From: Pseudomonadota bacterium
GTDB lineage: Bacteria > Pseudomonadota > Alphaproteobacteria > UBA9219 > RGZA01
Length of the DNA: 5,188 nucleotides
Direction: 5' to 3'
Assembly: GCA_016195205.1 (NCBI GenBank)
Contig: JACQAB010000040.1
Span: 1 to 5,188 of the forward strand
Program-made: the position numbers and the translations under genes
Shown: in pieces, positions 1-5,142 of the stretch
Position numbering within the stretch: the first letter of the stretch is position 1
Layout: every line of letters begins with the position of its first letter
The notes under the pieces: generated by a model
What the model saw: only the letters and a program-made list of their open reading frames with translations
Databases searched by the model: none
Told to the model about the DNA's origin: nothing

Positions 1-1812
1 AACCTTGGCAGCCGCGCCGGTGACCAGGGTCTGTCCGAAGTCCTAAGCGGGATTTACCTGGGGCAGGATGGCAGCGACGCCACCTTTGCCGTGTATCAGC
101 AATTCCTGCAGGCGCATCCCACCTGGCCCGACAGCGTGCTGAAACCCATCGCGCGGCAGGCGGAGCAGCATATGGATGCCGGCCTGCCCGCCACCGACGT
201 GCTGGCTTTCTTCGCGCAATACCCCGCCCAAAGCGATGAGGGTTTCCGCCGTTATATCGCCGCGCTTTCTTTACAGAACCGCGCCAGCGAAGCCAAACAA
301 GCTATCCGCCAGCGCTGGCGCGAAACCGCCATGGGCGACCGCGAGGAAGATTCTTTTCTGCGCAGCTTCCACGCGCTCATCACCGGCGCCGACACCGCCG
401 CCCGGCTTGACCGCTTTTTGTGGGACGGAAAATACGACCAGGCACGCACGCTTTATCCGCATCTTTCTCCGGGCATGAAAAAACTGGCGCAGGCGCGCAT
501 CGCGCTGGCCGAAGGCGGCGGGAAGAAAGCCTTGCGCGCCCTGCGCGCCGTGCCCGCCGCGCTGCAGGGCGACCGCGGATTGCTTTACGACCGCATTAAA
601 CTCCGTTTTAAAGAAGACGATACCGAAGGCGCCGTGGCCATGATCACCCGCGCCGGCGCGCCCCCTTCGCATAAGGACGCTTGGTGGAATCTGCGCCAGC
701 GCGCGGCGCGCGAATTGCTGCAGAACGGGCAATACCGGCGCGCCTATAGCCTGGCCAAAAACCACGGGTTGAGCGAGGGCCAGCCTTTCGCCGAGGCCGA
801 ATTTTTAAGCGGCTGGATCGCCCTGCGCTTTTTGAACGAGCCGTCGGTGGCACTGGATCATTTCACTCGTATCTATGAGCAAAGCAGCAGTCCTATCACC
901 CTTTCACGCGCCGCTTATTGGAGCGCGCGGGCCTATGAACAGTTGAACGACGGCCCGCATGCACGCAGCTGGTATGGCCGCGCCCTGGTCTACGGCACCA
1001 GCTATTACGGCCAGTTGGCCGCGGCACGGCTTTACCGCGAAAGCCGGATCTCGGTTCCCGAGGCCGCCATCAGCGACGCGGCGCGCGAGCGTTTTGAAAA
1101 CGCCGCCGAGACTAGCATCATCACCGGGTTGTATCAAGCGGGGCAGACGGATCTGGCGCAATCTTTCGCCATTGCCCTGGCGCGCGGCTTCACGCAAGAG
1201 CAGGAGTTCCGTCTGCTCTGCGGGTTGGCCACGACGCTGGACCATGGCGAGCTGGCGGTGCGCGTTTCCAAGGAAGCGGCGAAGAAAAAAATCCTGCTGC
1301 CGGGCGAAGGCTATCCGCTGCTGAGTTATGCCGAAAACCTGCCGGAAGAGCAGGCGGCGCTGGTCCATGCCCTCATCCGCCAGGAAAGCGAATTTGACTC
1401 CCGCGCCGTCAGCTCTTCGAACGCCCAGGGGCTGATGCAAATGCTGCCCTCCACTGCCAAACATGTGGCGAAGCAGAATAATTTTGACGACAACCCCGAT
1501 TTGTTCGACCCCGCCACCTCGGTGCGTTTCGGAACGGCTTATGTCAACGAACTCCAGAGCGATTTCGGCGGCTATTTGCCGATGGTGATTGCCTCTTACA
1601 ACGCTGGGCCCAACGCGGTGCGCGGCTGGCTTTCCAAAATGGGCGATCCGCGCGCCGGACAGATTGACGTGCTGGACTGGATTGAAAGCATCCCCTATGC
1701 CGAAACGCGCAACTATGTGCAGCGCGTGCTGGAGGGGTTGCAGGTGTACCGCGCGCGGCTGTCGGGCGGCTCGACGATGCTGGCCTTGGAAAACGACTTA
1801 CGGGTGCGGTAA
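1..1812 (+). CDS. slt: Soluble lytic murein transglycosylase (Slt family), 5'-partial
   Basis: Periplasmic enzyme that cleaves the MurNAc-GlcNAc bond of peptidoglycan, leaving 1,6-anhydro-MurNAc ends, in wall turnover and remodelling. The frame is open from base 1 with no stop upstream of the GTG at 91, so the gene is cut by the window edge; 603 codons are visible. Slt proteins usually run to about 650-700 residues, so the signal peptide and a short N-terminal stretch are probably missing. Codons 1 to about 445 encode an alpha-helical, TPR-like region rich in Ala, Leu and Arg, matching the Slt superhelical (U/L) domain. It includes AYWSARAYEQL (from 913) and YYGQLAA (from 1003). The C-terminal SLT domain (about 1351-1770) carries RQESEFD with the presumed catalytic Glu at 1384-1386, then QGLMQ (1426-1440), SYNAGP (1594-1611) and the closing YAETRNYVQRVLEG motif. 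All signature motifs are intact. The gene converges on a small minus-strand gene 7 bases beyond its stop, and no clear terminator is seen. Confidence 0.93.
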   Translation, partial: NLGSRAGDQGLSEVLSGIYLGQDGSDATFAVYQQFLQAHPTWPDSVLKPIARQAEQHMDAGLPATDVLAFFAQYPAQSDEGFRRYIAALSLQNRASEAKQAIRQRWRETAMGDREEDSFLRSFHALITGADTAARLDRFLWDGKYDQARTLYPHLSPGMKKLAQARIALAEGGGKKALRALRAVPAALQGDRGLLYDRIKLRFKEDDTEGAVAMITRAGAPPSHKDAWWNLRQRAARELLQNGQYRRAYSLAKNHGLSEGQPFAEAEFLSGWIALRFLNEPSVALDHFTRIYEQSSSPITLSRAAYWSARAYEQLNDGPHARSWYGRALVYGTSYYGQLAAARLYRESRISVPEAAISDAARERFENAAETSIITGLYQAGQTDLAQSFAIALARGFTQEQEFRLLCGLATTLDHGELAVRVSKEAAKKKILLPGEGYPLLSYAENLPEEQAALVHALIRQESEFDSRAVSSSNAQGLMQMLPSTAKHVAKQNNFDDNPDLFDPATSVRFGTAYVNELQSDFGGYLPMVIASYNAGPNAVRGWLSKMGDPRAGQIDVLDWIESIPYAETRNYVQRVLEGLQVYRARLSGGSTMLALENDLRVR

Positions 1813-1819
1813 CGCCGGT

Positions 1820-2122
1820 TTACGCAGGCAATGACAGCCGGGCGCGCGCGCTGCTTAACAGGGCCGAGCTCATGCTTATTTGCAGCGCCCTGGGACGTAG
1901 CTTGGGATCGGGACGGATGAAAATAACATTCCCTGATCCATTAACATCCCCGACAACGTTGCGAAGGGCAGCTTCAAACTCCGCCACACCAATACGGTTA
2001 GCGTCATTTCCAAGCATAAGGGTCATGTCGAGGGTTTCTCTCTCGCCGTCGGGCTTCCACGCCATGGCAAGCATGGCTGCGGCATATCTTACGGCGGCGA
2101 CGGATATTTCTTGTTCACTCAT
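1820..2122 (-). CDS. Hypothetical protein, 100 aa, family not recognised
   Basis: I do not recognise this protein. The start is well supported: an AAGGAGA ribosome binding site (2128-2134) lies 5 bases before the ATG, and a promoter-like pair lies upstream. The product is 100 residues with no Cys, no signal peptide and no clear membrane helix. The N-terminal half (MSEQEISVAAVRYAAAMLAM) reads as an amphipathic helix. The middle holds acidic and Asn/Gly-rich sequence (LMLGNDANRIGVAEFEAALRNVV, split here by no known motif), then a beta-like NVIFIRP. The C-terminus is Arg/Ser/Ala-rich and lies in more GC-rich DNA than the start. It ends 7 bases from the convergent slt stop. It follows another unknown gene on the same strand after 76 bases, and the two may be co-expressed. 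A 94-codon frame on the opposite strand (1872-2156) covers much of it but lacks comparable start signals. Real gene likely; function unknown. Confidence 0.68.
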   Translation of the reverse strand: MSEQEISVAAVRYAAAMLAMAWKPDGERETLDMTLMLGNDANRIGVAEFEAALRNVVGDVNGSGNVIFIRPDPKLRPRALQISMSSALLSSARARLSLPA

Positions 2123-2139
2123 AATAGTCTCCTTGGTTT

Positions 2140-2165
2140 ATAGGCCGGTTTTTTAAGCCGGTTTT
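2140..2165. repeat. Two tandem 13-bp direct repeats in the promoter of the 100-aa gene
   Basis: Copies at 2140-2152 and 2153-2165 match at 11 of 13 positions and share GCCGGTTTT on the + strand. They cover the candidate -10 box of the minus-strand gene starting at 2122, a position that suits an operator. The 2145-2161 part can also fold on the + strand into a short CCGG-based hairpin followed by four T residues, but this is too weak to call a terminator. Confidence 0.5.
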
Positions 2166-2178
2166 CAAAAGATGTAAA
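2150..2178 (-). promoter_or_regulatory. Candidate sigma-70-type promoter for the 100-aa gene
   Basis: Read on the minus strand, TTTACA (2173-2178, 5 of 6 to TTGACA) is followed after exactly 17 bases by TAAAAA (2150-2155, 4 of 6 to TATAAT). The predicted transcript start, near 2143, leaves a leader of about 20 bases containing the AAGGAGA ribosome binding site. This would allow the downstream gene to be transcribed independently of the 106-aa gene. Consensus match only. Confidence 0.45.
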
Positions 2179-2198
2179 GAAAAAGCTTGCGCCTGATA

Positions 2199-2519
2199 TT
2201 ATCCAACCATTAATCCTGACGCTCCGACGCCAAGATACGCGCGCATTTTTGCCACCGTTTCGGGAGATTTAACACGGAGATCGACCCACACGTTTTTTTC
2301 GGTGATGTGGTCGGCTCCTTCAACATCGCTCAGCGAGCCTCCGGCGTCACGGGCCATTTGCTTCGCGACTCTTACAACGCTGCCGACCTGGGATGAGGCG
2401 ATGTGATGCCACGCCATGGTTCCGTCCTGGGGAAAGGGTTCGAGAATAATTCTTCCGGAAAACCCCTGTGGCGCTGTAATGGCTTTCTTTACAATTTCGG
2501 CGGCGTTAAATAGGACCAT
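2199..2519 (-). CDS. Hypothetical protein, 106 aa, family not recognised
   Basis: I do not recognise this protein. The frame extends back to a GTG at 2600, but the ATG at 2519 is preferred: AGGAGA (2530-2535) sits 10 bases before it, the longer start has no such site, and a candidate promoter (2554-2562) lies between the two. The product is 106 residues, Cys-free, with no signal peptide and no clear transmembrane helix. Visible parts are a short N-terminal helix (NAAEIVKKAI), a beta-like GRIILEPFPQDG, a segment with two adjacent His (MAWHHIASSQ), a Lys/Arg-containing helix (VVRVAKQMARDAGG), an acidic stretch (LSDVEGADHITE), a strand-like VWVDLRV, and a helix (SPETVAKMRAYLGV) before a Gly-rich tail. 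The alternating helix/strand pattern suggests a compact soluble domain. The region is more A/T-rich than slt, log or ccm. It is first in a same-strand pair with the 100-aa gene and divergent from the gene at 2743. Confidence 0.72.
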   Translation of the reverse strand: MVLFNAAEIVKKAITAPQGFSGRIILEPFPQDGTMAWHHIASSQVGSVVRVAKQMARDAGGSLSDVEGADHITEKNVWVDLRVKSPETVAKMRAYLGVGASGLMVG

Positions 2520-2553
2520 GGCTTGCCTGTCTCCTGGCTTTTGAATCGGGGCG

Positions 2554-2562
2554 ATTTTAGCA
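2554..2562 (-). promoter_or_regulatory. Candidate extended -10 promoter for the 106-aa gene
   Basis: On the minus strand, TGC followed by TAAAAT (2554-2559) gives an extended -10 element (TG-N-TAAAAT, 5 of 6 to TATAAT). No good -35 box is seen at the usual distance, which is tolerated by extended -10 promoters. The predicted transcript start, near 2547, lies upstream of the AGGAGA site and the ATG at 2519. This favours the shorter start over the GTG at 2600. Confidence 0.45.
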
Positions 2563-2626
2563 AGAAAAATGCCCAAATAAAGAGAAATATCCTTTCGCAC
2601 CGCGCTTAGGCCCCCTTGATAAAGAT

Positions 2627-2657
2627 GCGGTTTTTAAATTTCGCCGCCATTAACCGC
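2627..2657. repeat. Short inverted repeat in the divergent control region
   Basis: GCGGTT (2627-2632) and AACCGC (2652-2657) are perfect 6-bp inverted arms around a 19-base, partly A/T-rich spacer. It lies in the 223-base gap (2520-2742) between the divergent 106-aa and coiled-coil genes, which otherwise holds only the two candidate promoters. It could be an operator for either gene, or chance. Confidence 0.3.
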
Positions 2658-2681
2658 CTTTATTTACCAAACATTCTTCCA

Positions 2682-2710
2682 TCGACGGCGGATCGAAGCT
2701 TTGCTAGCAT
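2682..2710 (+). promoter_or_regulatory. Candidate promoter for the membrane coiled-coil gene
   Basis: TCGACG (2682-2687, 4 of 6 to TTGACA) and TAGCAT (2705-2710, 4 of 6 to TATAAT) are spaced by 17 bases, with a TG-N extension just before the -10. The predicted transcript start, near 2717, leaves a leader of about 26 bases to the ATG at 2743. A consensus match of moderate quality. Confidence 0.35.
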
Positions 2711-2742
2711 TCTGGAACTGGCCCTTTTTCAAAAGGTCTTCC

Positions 2743-3072
2743 ATGAACCTCTCTCTCATCCTTCTGATCGGAATTTCCGCCCTGGCCGCGGCCGCTTTCA
2801 CCGGCGGCGCCCTGCTGTGGCTGCGCCACCTGCGCACGCAGCTTTCCGGGTCCCTGCGCGAGGCTTTGTCACGCCAGATCAATCACGGCCAGAAGGTGGA
2901 AGAGGCGCTGAACTTCCTTCAGCGCAACCAGAAGCAGTTGGAGGCCCAGATGCGCACCTTGTCCGAGGCGCACAGCCGCGCCCGGGCCGACATCAACGCC
3001 CTGCGTGAAAAACTGGAGCAGCGCGAAGTCAGCGCCGAGCCCTCCACCGGCCATGGCCGCATCCTGCATTAG
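2743..3072 (+). CDS. Small membrane-anchored coiled-coil protein, 109 aa
   Basis: No family is recognised with confidence. A TTG at 2701 would give a longer frame, but the ATG at 2743 is preferred because AAAGG precedes it by 6 bases and it places a hydrophobic segment right at the N-terminus. Residues 2-26 (NLSLILLIGISALAAAAF and on through LLWL) form one membrane helix or uncleaved signal anchor, followed by positive residues (RHLR). By the positive-inside rule the rest should be cytoplasmic. Residues about 30-97 are a long charged helix with heptad-like Leu spacing (VEEALNFLQRNQKQLEAQM, then LREKLEQRE), most likely a coiled coil. The last residues are disordered. The layout resembles the N-terminal part of RmuC-like or other membrane-tethered coiled-coil proteins, but no catalytic domain follows. 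Its TAG stop codon is also the first core unit of the heptad palindrome that follows, so the element may have altered the original C-terminus. Confidence 0.75.
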   Translation: MNLSLILLIGISALAAAAFTGGALLWLRHLRTQLSGSLREALSRQINHGQKVEEALNFLQRNQKQLEAQMRTLSEAHSRARADINALREKLEQREVSAEPSTGHGRILH

Positions 3073-3151
3073 TTGCCAGATGCCAGTTGCTAGGTATCAG
3101 TAAAATAACCCCTTTTGCCCCTGGCAACTGATCCCTGATTTCTGGCAACTG
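3070..3151. repeat. Heptad palindrome element, copy 1 (82 bp)
   Basis: Five YAG cores begin at 3070, 3077, 3084, 3091 and 3098, exactly 7 apart (two are TAG, three CAG). After a 20-base loop (3101-3120) come five CTG cores at 3121, 3128, 3135, 3142 and 3149, again exactly 7 apart. The arms are mirror-symmetric: paired positions always sum to 6221. Read on the CAG strand, the four-base linkers are TTGC, ATGC, TTGC, GTAT on the left and TTGC, AAAT, GGAT, TTGC on the right, all NNRY. The arms can pair at the cores and at some linkers, giving a long imperfect hairpin in DNA or RNA. It overlaps the stop codon of the upstream gene and ends about 20 bases before the -10 box of the LOG gene. It could aid termination, protect mRNA 3' ends, or bind a protein; none of this is shown. 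Confidence 0.85.
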
Positions 3152-3167
3152 ATTATTAAGTTTGGCT

Positions 3168-3176
3168 TGGTATAAT
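3168..3176 (+). promoter_or_regulatory. Extended -10 promoter of the LOG gene
   Basis: TG-G-TATAAT (3168-3176) is a perfect extended -10 element. The -35 position at 17-base spacing (3148-3153, ACTGAT) is poor and lies at the end of the heptad element. The predicted transcript start is about 3182-3184, which coincides with the GTG at 3183. The transcript may therefore be leaderless. Confidence 0.6.
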
Positions 3177-3182
3177 AGGCCA

Positions 3183-3809
3183 GTGATTGTTTTAGGATTC
3201 TCTTCTCCTTCAGGCGGCCGCTCTTCCGTCGGCATTCAAAGCGTTTGCGTTTATTGCGGCTCTTCCTCACGCGTGGATGAGCGCTTCCGCAGCCATGCCG
3301 CCGAGCTGGGCCGCCGCCTGGGCCAGGACGGCTTCGAAGTGATTTACGGCGGCGGGCGCGTGGGGCTGATGGGCATCGTCGCCGACGCGGCGCTGAACGC
3401 CGGCGGCAAGGTGGTGGGCATCATTCCCCAGCACATCCAGGCCATGGAGATCGAGCATCACGGCCTCACCGAGCTGCACGTGGTCGACAGCATGCACACC
3501 CGCAAGCGCATGATGGCCGAACGCGCCGACGCTTTTGTCATTCTGCCCGGCGGCTTTGGCACGCTGGACGAGGCCTTTGAAATCATCACCTGGAAAAAGC
3601 TGCAGCTGCACGACAAGCCCATCATCCTGTTCGACGACGGCGGCTTCTGGACGCCGCTGCTGGAGTTGATGCGCAACATCGTGCGCGAGGGCTTCGCCCT
3701 GGACCGTGATCTGAATCTAGCGCGCATCGCCGGTTCGCTGGACGAGGTCATGCGCCTTCTGCGCCTGCCGGCGGGCGCATCAGCCCCCGTGCAGTCGGAG
3801 TTGATGTAA
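3183..3809 (+). CDS. LOG-family protein (TIGR00730), putative nucleotide 5'-monophosphate phosphoribohydrolase
   Basis: Rossmann-fold protein of the LOG / 'lysine decarboxylase-like' family. Characterised members split cytokinin riboside 5'-monophosphate or AMP into free base and ribose 5-phosphate; the old lysine decarboxylase name is not supported biochemically. From GTG 3183 the product has 208 residues. Visible motifs are VCVYCGSSS (21-29), GGGRVGLMG (56-64), the MHTRK segment (104-108) with the conserved Arg/Lys, and the family hallmark PGGFGTLDE (122-130) that binds phosphate and holds the catalytic Glu. All key residues look intact, so activity is likely; the natural substrate in this organism is unknown. 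The start is uncertain. Homologues normally begin a few residues before VCVYC, but no ATG, GTG or TTG lies there. GTG 3183 adds about 20 residues, and TTG 3162 overlaps the promoter. No Shine-Dalgarno sequence is seen. The gene is flanked on both sides by heptad palindromes. Confidence 0.9.
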   Translation: MIVLGFSSPSGGRSSVGIQSVCVYCGSSSRVDERFRSHAAELGRRLGQDGFEVIYGGGRVGLMGIVADAALNAGGKVVGIIPQHIQAMEIEHHGLTELHVVDSMHTRKRMMAERADAFVILPGGFGTLDEAFEIITWKKLQLHDKPIILFDDGGFWTPLLELMRNIVREGFALDRDLNLARIAGSLDEVMRLLRLPAGASAPVQSELM

Positions 3810-3811
3810 TT

Positions 3812-3889
3812 CAGGGGCCAGAGGCCAGGAATCAGAAACCAGAAATTTTTTATTGTTTCTGATACCTGATTACTGGTATCTGGCATCTG
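3812..3889. repeat. Heptad palindrome element, copy 2 (78 bp)
   Basis: Five CAG cores begin at 3812, 3819, 3826, 3833 and 3840. After a 16-base T-rich loop region (3843-3858) come five CTG cores at 3859, 3866, 3873, 3880 and 3887. Spacing is exactly 7 throughout and paired positions sum to 7701. Linkers on the CAG strand are GGGC, AGGC, GAAT, AAAC on the left and ATGC, ATAC, TAAT, GTAT on the right, all NNRY. The innermost CAGAAA and TTTCTG pair perfectly around a T-rich loop. It begins 3 bases after the LOG stop and ends 3 bases before the ccmA ATG, so it fills essentially the whole intergenic space. It has the same five-plus-five design as copy 1 but mostly different linkers. It could serve as a LOG terminator or 3' stabiliser, or as a structured leader for ccmA; this is inference. 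Confidence 0.87.
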
Positions 3890-3892
3890 TTC

Positions 3893-4477
3893 ATGTCCAC
3901 CCCCCTCCTCTCTGCCGAAAATCTGGTCTGCCACCGCGGCGGACGGGCGTTGTTCGCGCCGCAGGATATAAAGCTGGAGCCCGGCGCGCTGATCATTCTG
4001 CGCGGGCCGAACGGCAGCGGCAAAACCACTTTGCTGCGCGCGCTGGCCGGGCTGCTTCCCGCCGAAGGAAAAATCACCCGCGCGGCCCAGCCCTGCTATG
4101 TCGGTCATCGCGGCGCGCTGCATGACGAGTTGAACCTTCACGATCACCTGTCTTTCTGGAAAAGCCTGTGCCGCCAGCCGCGCAAGGTGGCGTTTCAAAA
4201 TGTTCTGCGCGCCATGGCGCTGGGCAATATGCAGCGGCGGCGCGCGGGCACGCTGTCGGCCGGGCAGCGCCAGCGCTTATCCTTGTGCCGGTTGCTGCTG
4301 GAAGATTCTTTGCTGTGGCTGCTCGATGAACCCTCGGCCGCGCTGGATGTTCAGGGCATGGCCTATCTGTCGGCGCTGATTTCCGCGCAGCGCAAGCGCG
4401 GCGGCGGCGCGGTGATCGCCAGCCACGGCGGAAGCTTTGAAAACGCCTCTACGCTTAATCTGGGAGCCGCCAGATGA
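3893..4477 (+). CDS. ccmA: CcmA, heme exporter / cytochrome c maturation ABC ATPase
   Basis: ATP-binding subunit of the CcmABCD complex in System I cytochrome c maturation. With CcmB it uses ATP hydrolysis to release heme-loaded CcmE from CcmC and CcmD at the inner membrane; the ATPase faces the cytoplasm. The 194-residue length is close to the family norm. Visible motifs are Walker A GPNGSGKT (38-45), the CcmA-typical YVGH segment in place of an ordinary Q-loop (69-72), ABC signature LSAGQRQR (121-128), Walker B LLWLLDEP (140-147), D-loop SAALD (148-152) and switch His in SHGG (His178). All are intact. An in-frame stop at 3860-3862 and the lack of other start codons make ATG 3893 the only reasonable start. 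It has no Shine-Dalgarno sequence; the heptad palindrome runs to 3 bases before it. The stop overlaps the ccmB start (ATGA). Confidence 0.95.
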   Translation: MSTPLLSAENLVCHRGGRALFAPQDIKLEPGALIILRGPNGSGKTTLLRALAGLLPAEGKITRAAQPCYVGHRGALHDELNLHDHLSFWKSLCRQPRKVAFQNVLRAMALGNMQRRRAGTLSAGQRQRLSLCRLLLEDSLLWLLDEPSAALDVQGMAYLSALISAQRKRGGGAVIASHGGSFENASTLNLGAAR

Positions 4478-5142
4478 GCGCGTTTTTTGCCTTGATCCGC
4501 CGGGAAATACGCCTTTACGCACGCGGCAAGGCCGAGATGGCCACGGGCTTGGCCTTCGCCTTCCTGTTCATCACGCTGTTTCCGCTGGCGCTGGGCCCCG
4601 CGCCCGAGATTTTGAAAACACTGGCGCCCGCACTCCTCAGCCTCGCCGTTCTGTTCACCCAGTTCCTGGGCATCGAACGGCTTTACGCCGACGATCTGGA
4701 AGAAGGCTCGCTCGACCTGATTACGTTAAGCGGACTCCCGCTGGCGGTTTACGCGCTTTGCAAAACGCTGCTGCGCTGGGGCGCGCAAACCTTGCCGCTG
4801 CTGCTGGTCAGCCCCATCTTGGCCATCATGCTGGGCACGGAATTCGAAGCCATTCCCTCCATCCTTGCCGCGCTGACGCTGATGAGCCTGTGCATTGCCC
4901 TGGCCGGGGCAGGCGGCGCGGCGCTGGTATTGGGCGCGCGGCGCGGGTTTCTGCTGCCGCTTTTGCTGGTGCCGCTATGCGCCCCGGCGCTGATCTTCTG
5001 CGCCAGCCTGGCCGAAAGCGGCCTTTCAGCCGAGGCTGGAAAACAAGCGGCGCTGTTTCTTGGCGCGCTGTTCTTCCTGTATCTTTGCCTGTTCCCGCCG
5101 CTGATCGCCGCGGCCCTGCGTTCCGCCGTGGAGGCTTCATGA
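4474..5142 (+). CDS. ccmB: CcmB, heme exporter / cytochrome c maturation permease
   Basis: Integral membrane partner of CcmA in the cytochrome c maturation ABC complex. It provides the transmembrane channel-like subunit needed to free holo-CcmE. The 222 residues match the usual CcmB length. A basic N-terminus (RREIRLYARGK) precedes about six hydrophobic segments, roughly at residues 23-42, 48-66, 88-118, 128-154, 158-177 and 190-214. The loop after the second segment holds the family-typical ERLYADDLEEGSLDLITLSG (68-87), a charged stretch that defines CcmB. The ATG at 4474 overlaps the ccmA stop by four bases (ATGA) and is preceded by GGGAG (4462-4466) at 7 bases, so translation is probably coupled. 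The 3' end overlaps ccmC in the same way. Complete and apparently functional. Confidence 0.93.
   Translation: MSAFFALIRREIRLYARGKAEMATGLAFAFLFITLFPLALGPAPEILKTLAPALLSLAVLFTQFLGIERLYADDLEEGSLDLITLSGLPLAVYALCKTLLRWGAQTLPLLLVSPILAIMLGTEFEAIPSILAALTLMSLCIALAGAGGAALVLGARRGFLLPLLLVPLCAPALIFCASLAESGLSAEAGKQAALFLGALFFLYLCLFPPLIAAALRSAVEAS

Noticed and set aside
1835..1856. GC-rich hairpin (CAGC...GCTG with alternating GC) after slt as a terminator
   Set aside because: Only about 4 bp of stem pair, there is no T tract, and it lies inside the convergent 100-aa gene.
1872..2156. 94-codon + strand reading frame
   Set aside because: Lies opposite the 100-aa minus-strand gene, lacks a good ribosome binding site, and has a Ser/Arg/Ala-rich product typical of a shadow frame; the minus-strand frame has AAGGAGA and a promoter.
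2526..2543. CTG cores at 2527 and 2534 (and TTG at 2541), 7 apart, like the heptad elements
   Set aside because: Only two true cores, one linker breaks the NNRY rule, there is no opposite arm, and the stretch is explained by the AGGAGA ribosome binding site on the minus strand.
2616..3008. 130-codon + strand frame overlapping the coiled-coil gene
   Set aside because: Non-ATG start, Pro/Arg/His-rich tail with no domain; the other frame gives a clean membrane helix plus coiled coil with a ribosome binding site.
3070..3151. CRISPR array
   Set aside because: The repeating unit is 7 bases with 4-base linkers in inverted arms; there are no 23-50 base repeats, no unique spacers and no cas genes.
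3458..4198. 246-codon minus-strand frame across the LOG end, the repeat and ccmA start
   Set aside because: Runs antisense to two well-identified genes and through the palindrome; the product is low-complexity and matches no family. A GC-rich shadow frame.
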